Shown piece after piece: positions 53,197 to 63,357 of a stretch of DNA of 64,000 nt. The translations under genes were made by a program, and so were the position numbers. Positions within the stretch are counted from its first letter, which is position 1. Each line of letters begins with the position of its first letter. The notes under the pieces are model-generated. The model was given only the letters and a program-made list of their open reading frames with translations, made no database searches and was not told the origin of the DNA. Source of the DNA: Amphritea balenae (GTDB taxonomy: Bacteria > Pseudomonadota > Gammaproteobacteria > Pseudomonadales > Balneatricaceae); assembly GCF_003858655.1 (NCBI RefSeq), contig NZ_RQXV01000003.1, positions 62,001 through 126,000 of the forward strand. The letters run 5' to 3'.

Positions 53197-54273
53197 CTAG
53201 TTAACAGCGCTGTCCAGATACGCTTTATCTGAGATTTCGGTCCAGGCACGGGATTTCTTCATATACTCAGCCTGAGAGTCGAGGATCTTCTTAGCCAGGG
53301 GATCCGCTGCGGCCTTCTCTGCCAACAGTTCCGTATTTGCTGCACGCATCGCTGCTACTACATCTTTCGGGAATGACTTCACCTGAATATTAGGGAACTC
53401 TTTCTTCATGCTGTCCCAGTTTTCGCCCGAATCATTGTACGACTGTATGTACATGTCATACGCGGCGGTCCGCATTGCCGTTTTGAGGATTTGTTGCAGA
53501 TCTGCAGGCAGGCTTTCAAATTTTTTCTTATTGATCATAAACTGAAGCTCAGTGGCAGGCTCATGCCAGCCGGTGTAGTAGTATGGGGCGATTTTGTGGA
53601 AACCCATACGCAGATCCAGTGACGGACCCACCCACTCCAATGCATCAATTGTGCGGCGCTCCAGTGCGGTGTACAGCTCACCCGCCGGTATATTGGTTGG
53701 TTTAGCACCGAGCTTCGCCATAACTTCACCGGCAAAACCAGGAATACGCATCTTCAGACCTTGCAGATCATCCAGAGATTTAATCTCTTTCTGGAACCAA
53801 CCACCCATCTGGTTTCCGGTATTTCCACCCGGAAAAGACATCAGATTAAACTGGCCATACACCTCATCCATCAGCTCCTGACCACCTCCATAGTAAAACC
53901 AGCCATACTGCTCAGGAGCAGTCATACCAAAGGGCATCGTCGTAAAGTAAAGCGTATTAGGTACTTTGCCTTTCCAGTAGTAAGACGCCGAATGGCCCAT
54001 ATCGTACTGGCCCGCGCGGACCATATCGAAAATACCCAGTGGCGCTTTATGCTTATTCTTTGAATCGATAGTGATCTTCAGTCGGCCTGCAGACATCTCC
54101 TCCGCGAGCGCTGCCATATTCTTAGTGGCATCGCCAAACACGGGGAAGTTAGTCGGCCAGGTTTCAGCCAGCTTCAGGCGATAAACTTTTTCAGCCGCCA
54201 TCAGGGGGCTAGCCAGCAACGCGGTACAAGCCGCGACAGCTGCAAGCTTCTTTGCAAAATTAAGTTTTAACAT
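53197..54273 (-). CDS. TRAP transporter solute-binding protein (DctP/TakP-like)
   Basis: About 358 residues from the ATG at 54273 (AGAGGA upstream). A signal peptide ends near LMAAEK. The sequence KMRIPGFAGEVMAKLGAKPTNIPAGELYTALERRTIDALEW (about 165-205) contains the conserved Arg that pairs with the carboxylate of the ligand. YYYTGWHEPATELQF and an overall length near 360 resemble TakP-like binders of 2-oxoacids or related compounds. The exact ligand cannot be read from sequence. Confidence 0.92.
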   Translation of the reverse strand: MLKLNFAKKLAAVAACTALLASPLMAAEKVYRLKLAETWPTNFPVFGDATKNMAALAEEMSAGRLKITIDSKNKHKAPLGIFDMVRAGQYDMGHSASYYWKGKVPNTLYFTTMPFGMTAPEQYGWFYYGGGQELMDEVYGQFNLMSFPGGNTGNQMGGWFQKEIKSLDDLQGLKMRIPGFAGEVMAKLGAKPTNIPAGELYTALERRTIDALEWVGPSLDLRMGFHKIAPYYYTGWHEPATELQFMINKKKFESLPADLQQILKTAMRTAAYDMYIQSYNDSGENWDSMKKEFPNIQVKSFPKDVVAAMRAANTELLAEKAAADPLAKKILDSQAEYMKKSRAWTEISDKAYLDSAVN

Positions 54274-54460
54274 TGTTATTATCATCCTCTGTTTGCAACT
54301 TCCCATCTGGGAAGATCATCGGTAAGGGCAAAGACCCGGTCAGCTACAAGACCCGATCAGCGACCAGAGGGCACCAATTGAAACGGTACCAACATGACAA
54401 ACAGTGTGACAAAGCGCAGCAATCGCTCCCATTCGGGATACTGCGCAAGCAGCCTACAAA

Positions 54461-54511
54461 AACTACCTAGAAGGCATTCAGTAGTTTTACGGACTACTCA
54501 GTAGAACTACC
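54461..54511. promoter_or_regulatory. Cluster of ACTAC/GTAGT half-sites upstream of the TRAP operon
   Basis: Half-sites AACTAC (54461), GTAGTT (54481), ACTAC (54493), GTAG (54501) and AACTACC (54505) form two inverted pairs, GTAGT-N7-ACTAC and GTAG-AA-CTAC. They are about 190-240 bases before the solute-binding-protein gene. A NarL-type regulator usually binds inverted heptamers, so this is a candidate site for the one at the end of the operon. The rest of the gap 54274-54765 shows no gene. Confidence 0.4.
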
Positions 54512-54765
54512 CATAGAAATGAAAAATGTCAGACTCTGCAGAATAGTCCCCATCAACGTCAGATTCACAGCACAATAGAGCAATAGAAAATATTGGCAGC
54601 TTTACTTTGCTCACAGTTCAGACTCGAAGCGCGTCTCTGCCACTTTGATTAGTCGGCATAATTTTCATCCAAATACTCAAAGCCTCAACTAGAATATATT
54701 CTGACTGATTCATGAAGCTGAAAATGGCATAAAGGAAAGCTAAGGCACCTGCAGAGGGGAAGAAC

Positions 54766-55368
54766 ATGACGATTAAAACTATGTCAGAAATTTTCTACCA
54801 TCCCATCATCGCGATGCAGCACATCAGAGATGAAAAGCTAAAAGGCACGGGGGAAGTGCTTATTAGTCTGGCCATACTGGCCTTTATCCCAGCGGCATCC
54901 CTGTTTGTCGGTACCACTCAGATCGGCTGGAGCCTGACGTTAGGAGGCGAAACAACCCGGCTGACAACCGTCAGTGCACTCAACTCTGCGATCGCCTTTT
55001 ACCTGGCTACCTGTATATCACTGACGGTAATGGCTACCGCCATCTATCTGATGGAGCGGACTTACGGGGGCAATGCATCACTGGAGCGCTGTATGAACCT
55101 GACGCTATTTACCGCATCACCTTTACTATTCATCGGCTTTACCGGACTTTACCCCATGCTCTGGTTCTGCGTCATAGCCGGGATGGCCGGACTGAGTTAC
55201 AGCACTTATTTATTATTTAAAGCGGTACCGATAATCATGAGAATACCTGAAGAGCGGGGATTTCTGTTCTGTGTCTCAATACTGACCGTCGGGCTAATCA
55301 TACTGGTCAGCCTCAGGGCTATTACCGCACTCTTGTGGAATACAGCATTACCACTGATTTACCTGTGA
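54766..55368 (+). CDS. Yip1-family inner-membrane protein (YohC-like)
   Basis: A 200-residue protein with five membrane helices. The segments PAASLFVGTTQIGW and LTLFTASPLLFIGFTGLYPMLW follow E. coli YohC, a Yip1-family protein of unknown role. Divergent from the TRAP operon. Confidence 0.8.
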   Translation: MTIKTMSEIFYHPIIAMQHIRDEKLKGTGEVLISLAILAFIPAASLFVGTTQIGWSLTLGGETTRLTTVSALNSAIAFYLATCISLTVMATAIYLMERTYGGNASLERCMNLTLFTASPLLFIGFTGLYPMLWFCVIAGMAGLSYSTYLLFKAVPIIMRIPEERGFLFCVSILTVGLIILVSLRAITALLWNTALPLIYL

Positions 55369-56207
55369 TAACGACTCAAGATAATAGTTAAGAGATATTA
55401 ATTCAGATATAACAGCATAAAAAAAGCCCGCTCGACAGGCAATAAATTAATAAAGAGCCTGCCTGACTACTATAGAATTCACTTTAGCTTAAACTAAATA
55501 CAGAAACTTAAACCTAAATATGAAATCTAGTCAGCAGCGGTTTCGCCAACTCATATAGTTAACACCTGAGCCTAGAGCCCACTAATAATCTTGTCAACAG
55601 ATATTCTAAGCTTATTTTTAATCACTGAGCCAAATCGGCTACCAGATCATAATAACTCGGTAAGTTTTAACCCTACTCAAAAATACGTTTACAAAAACCT
55701 CAGCAAACATCATATTACTAATGGAATAATTCAGGCATAACTTTGCAGTGTAAATAACCCGACAGTTATCCCTACCAGTTGGAAAATAGATAAAGCTCCG
55801 ATTGATCATCTGCACATCTAAACAATGTCAGATATTAGATACTGATTTCATTAGAAAACGGCTGACCTTCACCAATGACAGCACCGTTATTACTCAATTT
55901 ATTCAAAGCGAACTGTTGCTTCAGAGCATACTCTAGCGACTGACTAATGCCCCCTGCAGGATCACTGTTATTCAGATTGATCAATTCACTATCCGCACTG
56001 ATAGAGAAAATCCCCTCTATCAGAGCGAAAGCAACTTTGCCAGTGGTTATTACAGAAAATAATATTTCTCTCAAACCAAAGCAATAATAGAGTCTGGTGC
56101 ATTGACAGAAAACTTATTATGCTACATTGGAATTTTTCAGTAATTACACAGCCGGAAAAGACCCGCACGGCGTTAACAAAATTGCTTTATTCATAAAACA
56201 ATCAATT
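55369..56207. other. A+T-rich gap, no gene recognised
   Basis: 839 bases. Base composition shifts to A+T-rich here, at the left edge of the glycan-modification island. A minus-strand frame (55835-56074) begins with TTG, has no ribosome site and no recognisable domain; it could be a remnant. No terminal repeats or transposase fragments were seen. Confidence 0.5.
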
Positions 56208-57710
56208 CTATTTTTTTATAATATAACAAACACCTCTAAACTGACTTATTCTCTCTTCACAACAATTTTTAGAAAGGTAGTCATGTACAGCTTTAGAGCA
56301 CCCATCCCAAGTATGATAATCATCTATAATAATCAACCCACCCTTTTTAACCTGAGAAAACAAATTATTCATTATGTCTAGGGTAGATTCATACCAATCA
56401 GCATCCATTCTTAATATACTTATACCTCCATCAATTGTAATACCTTTGAGGGTTTCATTAAACCAACCCTTTTTCACTACAACATCATCTACACCAGCAA
56501 GTTTCATTGCTTTTATTGCATCCCCTTTTGGAGCACTACAATTATCATAATAACTAGGAGAGTCTTTATTTTTTTGCCATTCCAAGGCTCCTTTACCATC
56601 AATTTCCTGCGCCTGAGGTAAACCCTCAAAACTATCGAATAAATAGTAAATATGATTATTTCCTAGTAACTCTGCAATTCCGGCAATCATCCCCCCCTTC
56701 CATGTTCCACACTCTACTATAGCACCATCCAGACTAGAGAAGCCTTCTACTAATTCCAAGTTGGCAAGATAGCATTGCTTATTAAGCATTGTGTAGTGTT
56801 TAAATTTTTCAAAAACTTCCACAAGCCTATCTTCAGCTGATGATATACTTTCACTTCCCTTTGAAAGAAGCCTATTATATTCACCTAGCTTCTTTATTAT
56901 ATACGGACCTTTTGGCCGAGACTCCCTAGCCATTTCCATTAAAATATTCGCCAAATAAAGATTTTCTTTCTCTATTTCAAGTGCCGCATCCCTAAGTTTA
57001 TCCGCACGTTGAAGCATACTATCATTTATCTTTTTCATGAAAAGATCTGGATGAATAATATTTTCAATGAAAACCTGACTTTCCTCCTGCAAAAAAGGAT
57101 AGAGTTGAAGCTTTTCCTCTCGCACAAACAAAAAAGTATTCTGCTTATACCAAGTTTCAACTTCTGGGTCATTCCAAAAATCAGGTCGAAAATAATCAAA
57201 ACATAAAAAACCTTCACGTTTAAACTTATTTATCCAGTATGATTGGGGCTGTTCATTCACATGATTAGTCCCACCCTGTAAAGGTACTGCAGCACCAAAA
57301 ATGATGAGATCGGATGAACAAGCAATACTTTTTACAAACCGATTTGCATAACTTTCATCAAAATGCTCAGCAACCTCCACGGAAATAGCAAGCTCACAGC
57401 AAGCGTTTAAGGATAATAATTTTGATAGGTAATTTTCTTCTTCAGATTGAAAATCGACAGCATGAAAATGTATGTTTTTTGAAAGCAACTGATCTTTTGT
57501 TACCCACTCGCCATCTAATCCAACAAGATTATTGACTCCTAAACTTTCAGCTACGCATAGCCAACTACCAATACCGCAACCAAAATCAACTACTGATTTT
57601 GGCTTAAAATCAGAGAATAGTTTTGATAATAACTTTCCTGCTGAACGCATCGACCCTTGGTATTGAACATCGTAAAACTCATTATCATAATGCCCCACAA
57701 AATACCTCAT
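56208..57710 (-). CDS. Two-domain methyltransferase: class I SAM-dependent plus TylF-like
   Basis: About 500 residues. The N-terminal half (about 20-190) has the SAM site SVVDFGCGIGSWL and EVAEHFD. A helical bridge (220-300) leads to a second methyltransferase (about 300-495) with IVECGTWKGGMIAG, LFDSFEGLP and RMDADWYESTLDIMNNL...IIIDDYHTW, the TylF/MycF macrocin O-methyltransferase type, which needs a metal held by Asp residues. Two methyltransferases in one chain suggest a dedicated role in modifying a sugar, likely on a surface glycan. Codons are A/T-ending, unlike the flanking genes. The ATG at 57710 is taken; GTG at 57713 is possible. Confidence 0.82.
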   Translation of the reverse strand: MRYFVGHYDNEFYDVQYQGSMRSAGKLLSKLFSDFKPKSVVDFGCGIGSWLCVAESLGVNNLVGLDGEWVTKDQLLSKNIHFHAVDFQSEEENYLSKLLSLNACCELAISVEVAEHFDESYANRFVKSIACSSDLIIFGAAVPLQGGTNHVNEQPQSYWINKFKREGFLCFDYFRPDFWNDPEVETWYKQNTFLFVREEKLQLYPFLQEESQVFIENIIHPDLFMKKINDSMLQRADKLRDAALEIEKENLYLANILMEMARESRPKGPYIIKKLGEYNRLLSKGSESISSAEDRLVEVFEKFKHYTMLNKQCYLANLELVEGFSSLDGAIVECGTWKGGMIAGIAELLGNNHIYYLFDSFEGLPQAQEIDGKGALEWQKNKDSPSYYDNCSAPKGDAIKAMKLAGVDDVVVKKGWFNETLKGITIDGGISILRMDADWYESTLDIMNNLFSQVKKGGLIIIDDYHTWDGCSKAVHDYLSKNCCEERISQFRGVCYIIKK

Positions 57711-57824
57711 CACTCATTAAAAGATTAAAGTCACAAAAAACTTCAAAAACAACCACAAAGCAAACCAACAAAAAATCAGCATCAGATTCAAAAAAAATAC
57801 AGCACAAATATCTAACATTATAAG

Positions 57825-58700
57825 TCAATAAATATTCCAAGTGGTATTTATTCCAAATTCATTACCAATCTTAAAATTAGAATCAAAGTAAAACTCTCTA
57901 AGAATTGAAAGGACTTCAACATCCATTTCACAATCATATGTTCCAACATGATAACGTTTAATATCTATATTTGACCACTCAAAAGGACGCATGCCAATAA
58001 ATTTTTCAATTCGTCCTAGCTCCGTCTCTACATCAGCATCCATATCCTCATTAAAAACTATCAAAATCTGAGACTTATCAAACAAAGCATAATACGATTT
58101 AATAATATCGTAATACAAACCCCACTCAATAATTGGAGCCTCAATTTTATTACCTAATTTATATTGACACAGTTCCCATTTAATATCATCAAGAAAAGAT
58201 TCACCAAAATTTTCTTTCCGTCTAATCACCGTAGAAGAATTTATATCATCATTATCTTTTTTAATCCATTCAAAATACCAATTTGAATTTTCAACAAATT
58301 TATTCCTATACATATTCCAAGCAGAAAACGCTCTATAGCAGGGATCGCGTAAAGATATAATTATATTTATGTCCGGGTTATATTGATGTATTCGTTTGGC
58401 TGATCGCTCAGCTTTACAAGCTCCGGCGGTATAACCCGGGGTTATATCAAAACTATATGATCGTTTTTGCCAAGGCCAACACCTTAAAAAATGCGAATGA
58501 TAAAAACCAACACCCTTATTATATGAATTATCGCAATGGAAAAAGTCAATTTCTTTAACTGTTGTTGAACACACCTGAGGATGTAATGAAAGATACCTGT
58601 ATAGAGAAGTTGTACCACTTTTCTGAACTCCTACAACAATAGCCGAAGGCTTCACGCGAAAACCAAAGTATTGTACTAATTTTTTAGCCTTAGAAATCAT
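57825..58700 (-). CDS. Sulfotransferase (PAPS-dependent)
   Basis: A 291-residue enzyme of the sulfotransfer_1 family. The 5'-phosphosulfate loop is VVGVQKSGTTSLYRYL (about 21-36) and the 3'-phosphate site is SLRDPCYRAFSAWNMY (about 115-130). This matches bacterial and heparan-type carbohydrate sulfotransferases. It probably transfers sulfate from PAPS to a surface polysaccharide. A+T-rich, with methyltransferases on both sides. Confidence 0.88.
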   Translation of the reverse strand: MISKAKKLVQYFGFRVKPSAIVVGVQKSGTTSLYRYLSLHPQVCSTTVKEIDFFHCDNSYNKGVGFYHSHFLRCWPWQKRSYSFDITPGYTAGACKAERSAKRIHQYNPDINIIISLRDPCYRAFSAWNMYRNKFVENSNWYFEWIKKDNDDINSSTVIRRKENFGESFLDDIKWELCQYKLGNKIEAPIIEWGLYYDIIKSYYALFDKSQILIVFNEDMDADVETELGRIEKFIGMRPFEWSNIDIKRYHVGTYDCEMDVEVLSILREFYFDSNFKIGNEFGINTTWNIY

Positions 58701-59222
58701 TTATAGCACCATTCAAAAATAACAAACCACATTTTACTCACGAAATCTAATCGTTGATTTACTAGAACAAAAAACATATTACTAACTTAAATCAAAATAT
58801 TACATCTATTCAAAGTAGGTTTTAAATATTCTTACTATAAATTGATCAACACTCCTTACATTATATTCAGACGAGGCTAAACTTATCTAAAAACTCATCG
58901 AAACTTTCTATCTCAAAAATCACTAGATAGTAATGACAAGCTAGTTTATTGAGTTTATAACTCCTAGAATCACACCATCATACTGAAACGACTACGCATA
59001 AAAGTAGATATTTCGCCTTATTACATTGTCAAATCGCCATAATATTGCCAGTTATTTATCATTAACTAAGCCAGCACAGTCCAGCGGTAATACCAGGACA
59101 ATTCTACAACGTAATTGTTGCAGTTATCTAATAATTAAGGCCGGAGAATTAACGTTACAAGAGGCTTCATACCAATATTAAAACCGACGTAAACAAAGAG
59201 ATTTAGTGGAACTGATTATTGC
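58701..59222. other. A+T-rich gap, no gene recognised
   Basis: 522 bases between the sulfotransferase and FkbM genes. No open frame of note, no terminator stem with T-run and no repeat was recognised. Confidence 0.5.
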
Positions 59223-59945
59223 TTAGAATCGATGAAAAATACCATCCACCTGCAATAATTCACCAGATTTTTTATCAGTAAACCCAGGCTCAATTCCAAC
59301 AAGCCTATAGCCTTTTTCATTCATAAGCTGGCACATATCATTAAACAATAACTCTCCCTCATACAGCGGTATAAGAGACATTTCCAATTGAATTGTGTTA
59401 ATATTTTCAAGTGATTTTTCTGCCCCTTTTAAAACCATACTTTCGTATCCCTGAGTATCTATTTTCATATAGATTTTATTCGTTTTGTCGCACAGGCCAT
59501 CAAAGACAGAATCGAGACTTTTCATCTCAATTATCTCTACTCCGGTATACTCTGATTTTGGAGCCGACTCTATATGTGAAGACAACATATTAAGCAACGA
59601 ACTACTACAAGAATTTCCAGCTATATTAATACTTCTTTGTTCTTCTGTCTCACCTAATGCAAAATTATACGCCTGCCATCCTGAATCATTCTCGGTTCTT
59701 TTTTTTAACAGCTCAAAAGCTGAACTCAACGGTTCAAATGACAAAATTCTATTTGTATAACCTAGACGTCTTCTCATTTGTACTGCAAATTGGCCCGAAT
59801 TTGCTCCAATATCCAGAACAGTATCGATACCATAGGAATACAACAACCGCTTTCTACGCGAAAGAACGCGAGAAATAGATTTATCTTTGGGAAGGTTGGT
59901 TCTGAATCCTCCAATAAACTTACTTATTTCGTACTTTAATCCCAT
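59223..59945 (-). CDS. FkbM family methyltransferase
   Basis: A 240-residue SAM-dependent methyltransferase. DTVLDIGANSGQFAVQMRR (about 41-59) is the SAM loop and YMKIDTQGYESMVLKGAEK (about 160-178) the FkbM signature. These enzymes O-methylate sugars or polyketides; with the sulfotransferase and TylF-like enzyme nearby, sugar methylation is the likelier use. Confidence 0.9.
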   Translation of the reverse strand: MGLKYEISKFIGGFRTNLPKDKSISRVLSRRKRLLYSYGIDTVLDIGANSGQFAVQMRRRLGYTNRILSFEPLSSAFELLKKRTENDSGWQAYNFALGETEEQRSINIAGNSCSSSLLNMLSSHIESAPKSEYTGVEIIEMKSLDSVFDGLCDKTNKIYMKIDTQGYESMVLKGAEKSLENINTIQLEMSLIPLYEGELLFNDMCQLMNEKGYRLVGIEPGFTDKKSGELLQVDGIFHRF

Positions 59946-60027
59946 ACTTCATATTCACTTGTATTTACAATATTTTTAAATTATTTTAATAAACTGAAAC
60001 AGTCAGCTTTCATAAACATGCTTAAAA

Positions 60028-60414
60028 CTAGCTGCAATACCTTGTAAGATCATCTTCGTTCTTTATTTCAAATCCATTACAGTGAGGCCATGCATTAATA
60101 CATTGAAAATAATCAGAAACCATATTTTGACCCTGCTCTGCATCGTAAATGTACTTATTGACCTGTTTTTTAAGCAGATGACGACAACCGGAAAACTTAG
60201 CCAAAATATAGCCAGAACAAGTATTTTCTACGATATTGTAATCTTTCGCGTTTAACCGGCAGAGTTGAACCGCCTTATTCTCCCACAACCGAATATACTC
60301 TCTTATGGGAACTGGTTTTTTATCTACGGTTTCAATTCGGTACTCAGCTGAATAAGCTGATGAGGTAAACAGAATTAATAAAATTAACATCCAATTTTTC
60401 ATAACAGCATTCAT
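60028..60414 (-). CDS. Small secreted Cys-containing protein, unknown
   Basis: 128 residues with a signal peptide (KNWMLILLILFTSSAYSAE). The mature part has seven Cys (LCRLN, NTCSG, GCRHL, QCINAWPHCNG, final YCS) and is likely disulfide-bonded. Two start codons (60414 and 60402) are possible; neither has a clear ribosome site. No family recognised. It sits between the A+T-rich island and ansA. Confidence 0.5.
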   Translation of the reverse strand: MNAVMKNWMLILLILFTSSAYSAEYRIETVDKKPVPIREYIRLWENKAVQLCRLNAKDYNIVENTCSGYILAKFSGCRHLLKKQVNKYIYDAEQGQNMVSDYFQCINAWPHCNGFEIKNEDDLTRYCS

Positions 60415-60431
60415 GCTCTTGTTAATACGGA

Positions 60432-61442
60432 TTATTCTGTCAGCTCGCCACAGAGCGACTCCGACATCAGTTGACCAACCTTTTCCTGCGGTTCAGTCGC
60501 AATCAGGTAATGTAATTTAGTCACCGCGGCTTCAAGGGTCAGATCACTACCCGCTATCACGCCTATCTGATTCAGCACTGAGCCGGTAGCATAAGCCCCC
60601 TGGCTGACACGCCCTAGCAAACATTGAGTGACATTAACAACGGTGACACCCCGCTGAATTCCTTTCTCAAGCACCCGCATCAGCTCAGTATTGGCATCCG
60701 GTGGGTTACCAACACCATAGGTCAGCAACACCAGCCCCTTTACATCCCCATGATTAAGCATGTCTTCTGCAACTCTGGCCGACAAACCGGGATAGACCGG
60801 CAGCACCACGACCGCATCAGGGTTTATCACTGGAATATTAAAACCGGGAGTGTTTGTATCCAATAGCAGATGACTATGCAGATCGATATGAATACCCACC
60901 TGAGCCAGCCAGCTGTAATTAGGCGAATCAAAGGCATCGAAGCCGCTACTCTTCAGCTTACTGGATCGGTTACCCCTTAACAGTCGACCATTAAAGTAGA
61001 TACAGACTTCCGGTATACGATAGTTACCCGCCAGTATCAGCGCCGTAATCAGGTTATCCAGGGCATCATTGCGCAACTCTGACAAAGGGATCTGTGACCC
61101 GGTGACTATCACTGGCTTATCGGTGCCTCGCAACATAAAGGAGAGCATCGAAGCGGTGTAAGCCATAGTGTCAGTACCATGTAAAAGAATAAAACCGTCA
61201 TAGTTCTGCCAGCTATCGCTGATTAACTGAGCCAGTTCACTCCAGTGATGGGGCTGGAGGTTTGAGCTGTCGATCAACTGATCCAGCTCCAGCACTTCAA
61301 AGTCCGGTAACTGTTGTGTAGCCCCACTTCGTAGTTGCTGACGTAACAACTGCTCAAAACCGCTAACAGGTACATAGCCCTTATCAGAGGCTTGCATCCC
61401 GATAGTTCCACCCGCGTATATAATCAGAATTTTTCGTTTCAT
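60432..61442 (-). CDS. ansA: L-asparaginase, type I (cytoplasmic)
   Basis: Hydrolyses asparagine to aspartate and ammonia. The 336 residues have the two active-site threonines in YAGGTIGM (about 12) and LHGTDTMAYTASML (about 91), plus the conserved Lys in VIVTGSQIP...N region. No signal peptide, so AnsA rather than periplasmic AnsB. It lies about 100 bases after pyrC on the same strand, separated by a terminator. Confidence 0.94.
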   Translation of the reverse strand: MKRKILIIYAGGTIGMQASDKGYVPVSGFEQLLRQQLRSGATQQLPDFEVLELDQLIDSSNLQPHHWSELAQLISDSWQNYDGFILLHGTDTMAYTASMLSFMLRGTDKPVIVTGSQIPLSELRNDALDNLITALILAGNYRIPEVCIYFNGRLLRGNRSSKLKSSGFDAFDSPNYSWLAQVGIHIDLHSHLLLDTNTPGFNIPVINPDAVVVLPVYPGLSARVAEDMLNHGDVKGLVLLTYGVGNPPDANTELMRVLEKGIQRGVTVVNVTQCLLGRVSQGAYATGSVLNQIGVIAGSDLTLEAAVTKLHYLIATEPQEKVGQLMSESLCGELTE

Positions 61443-61470
61443 CTGCTCAATGTACCCTTACTCTGACACA

Positions 61471-61496
61471 TAAAAAAGCCCGGACTTAGCCGGGCC
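61471..61496 (-). terminator. Rho-independent terminator of pyrC
   Basis: Stem GCCCGG/CCGGGC with a six-base loop, followed on the minus strand by TTTTTTA. It lies between pyrC and ansA. Confidence 0.9.
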
Positions 61497-61543
61497 TGTC
61501 TGATTATAACTTTTTAGTTACAACCCTTTAGTTACCTGATGCA

Positions 61544-62578
61544 TCAAGCTTGTAATTTCCAGCTGACTTTCTGACCGGCAAAGAAAGGTACGATCGGACG
61601 GCCATCCGGCAGAGTAATTTCTTCCGGCAGAGTCCACTCATCACGTACCAGTGTGATAGTGCCTTCATTACGAGGCAGACCGTAGAAGTCAGCACCGAAG
61701 TTGCTGGCAAATCCTTCCAGCTTATCCAGGGCATCCAACTCTTCAAACACATGGGCATAAAGCTCTATAGCACTCCAGGCACTATAACAACCGGCACAAC
61801 CACAGGCGTTCTCTTTGGCTTCTTTCGCATGCGGTGCAGAGTCCGTTCCCAGGAAAAACTTAGATGAACCCGACTGCACCATCTTACGCAGCACTTCCTG
61901 ATGGGTGTTTCGCTTCAATACCGGCAGGCAGAAATTATGTGGACGCACCCCTCCTACCAGAAGATCATTACGATTTAATAGCAGATGCTGAGGTGTAATA
62001 GTGGCTGCGACATTATCGGAAGCGGCCTCAACAAAATGCGCCGCATCGCTGGTAGTGATATGCTCAAATACGATCTTCAACTGAGGAAAACGATTAACTA
62101 TCTGAGTCATCTTCTGATCGATAAACTCTTTTTCCCGGTCAAAGATATCGATATGGTTATCGGTCACTTCACCATGTACCAGTAACAGCATCCCCTGCTC
62201 AGCCATCACTTCGAATACCGGATACATTGCTTCCAGATCGGTTACTGCCGCAGCGGAGTTAGTGGTCGCACCGGCTGGATAAAGCTTAGCTGCGACAACA
62301 CCCATCGCTTTTGCTTCAATAATATCCTGACCTGTGGTGGCATTAGTCAGATAGATGGTCATCAGCGGTTCAAAACTATTACCGGCAGGACGCGCCGCCA
62401 GGATTCGCTCTTTATAGTCCATCGCCATCGCCCCATTAACTACCGGCGGCGCCAGATTAGGCATCACAATCGCACGCTGAAAACAGCGCGCAGTGGCTGC
62501 GACAGTCTCAGGCAGCATATCGCCATCACGGAAGTGCAGATGCCAGTCATCGGGAGTACGGATAGTCAGGGTGGTCAT
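61544..62578 (-). CDS. pyrC: Dihydroorotase
   Basis: Third step of pyrimidine synthesis: cyclises carbamoyl-aspartate to dihydroorotate. The 344 residues match the E. coli-type (class II) enzyme. The metal-binding HxH is in [10 protein letters not shown] (about 15), the carboxylated Lys in [13 protein letters not shown] (about 102), and later zinc ligands are His in VHGEVTD (about 138), FEHITTSDA (about 175) and the catalytic Asp in LGTDSAPH (about 246). Confidence 0.97.
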   Translation of the reverse strand: MTTLTIRTPDDWHLHFRDGDMLPETVAATARCFQRAIVMPNLAPPVVNGAMAMDYKERILAARPAGNSFEPLMTIYLTNATTGQDIIEAKAMGVVAAKLYPAGATTNSAAAVTDLEAMYPVFEVMAEQGMLLLVHGEVTDNHIDIFDREKEFIDQKMTQIVNRFPQLKIVFEHITTSDAAHFVEAASDNVAATITPQHLLLNRNDLLVGGVRPHNFCLPVLKRNTHQEVLRKMVQSGSSKFFLGTDSAPHAKEAKENACGCAGCYSAWSAIELYAHVFEELDALDKLEGFASNFGADFYGLPRNEGTITLVRDEWTLPEEITLPDGRPIVPFFAGQKVSWKLQA

Positions 62579-62806
62579 AGAAAAGTCGTCCTTAGGAAAT
62601 TTGAGCGTATCCCGCTATTATACCGTAGTGGGGAATGGAGTAGCTATAGTGGCAGTTGTGCTTCCTGCACTGAACATTTCACTATGTAATCTAATAAGAG
62701 TCTTGCTTACCAGCTATAGAATTACTGATATTTCGACAATAACTCAGCTATCATCACCCGATAATTTATTGATCTAGCCTGCCATCGCCGGAGTAATTAC
62801 ATCATC

Positions 62807-63298
62807 ATGTCTGAACTGAATATCCGTACCGTCAGGGAACAGGACCTGGAACGCTGCTTTGAAATTGAAATAACAGCCTATTCCGGAGATGAAGCGGCCT
62901 CCAAAGAGAAGATTCTGAAACGGATACGCACATACCCGGAAGGATTTATCGTATTAGAGAATGACCAGGAGATCATCGGCTTTATCAACGCAGGGGCTAG
63001 CCACAAAGTGGAGATGTCTGATGAAGCTTTTAAAGAGATGGTGGGCCACGACCCCGATGGTAAATATGTCGTGATCATGTCCGTGGTGATCCATCCTGAT
63101 TACCAGAGGCAGAAGCTTGCAGGCAAACTGATGCAAGAATTTATCGGACGTATGAGACGGCTGGATAAGTCTGAAATCTACCTGATCTGCCAACAACACC
63201 TGATCGGTATGTATGCCGGTTTTGGCTATCGTGAGATCGGAGAATCAGATTCAGACCATGGCGGTTTAAGCTGGTATGAGATGTCGCTGACATTATAA
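62807..63298 (+). CDS. GNAT family N-acetyltransferase
   Basis: A 163-residue acetyltransferase. Motif A is VIMSVVIHPDYQRQKLAGKLM (about 88-108, with Q/RxxGxG/A for CoA binding), motif B YLICQQHLIGMYAGFGYREIG. The acceptor is unknown; the size and the SVVIHPDYQRQ style recall AANAT-like enzymes. Divergent from pyrC. Confidence 0.85.
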   Translation: MSELNIRTVREQDLERCFEIEITAYSGDEAASKEKILKRIRTYPEGFIVLENDQEIIGFINAGASHKVEMSDEAFKEMVGHDPDGKYVVIMSVVIHPDYQRQKLAGKLMQEFIGRMRRLDKSEIYLICQQHLIGMYAGFGYREIGESDSDHGGLSWYEMSLTL

Positions 63299-63357
63299 AA
63301 CAAACAGCATCTTCAGCAGTAAAAGATGCTGGCTATAATAATGCTGTTTTCCAATGA

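Noticed and set aside
55835-56074. 79-codon minus-strand frame in the A+T-rich gap
   Set aside because: Begins with TTG, no ribosome site, no domain recognised; noted only as a possible remnant.
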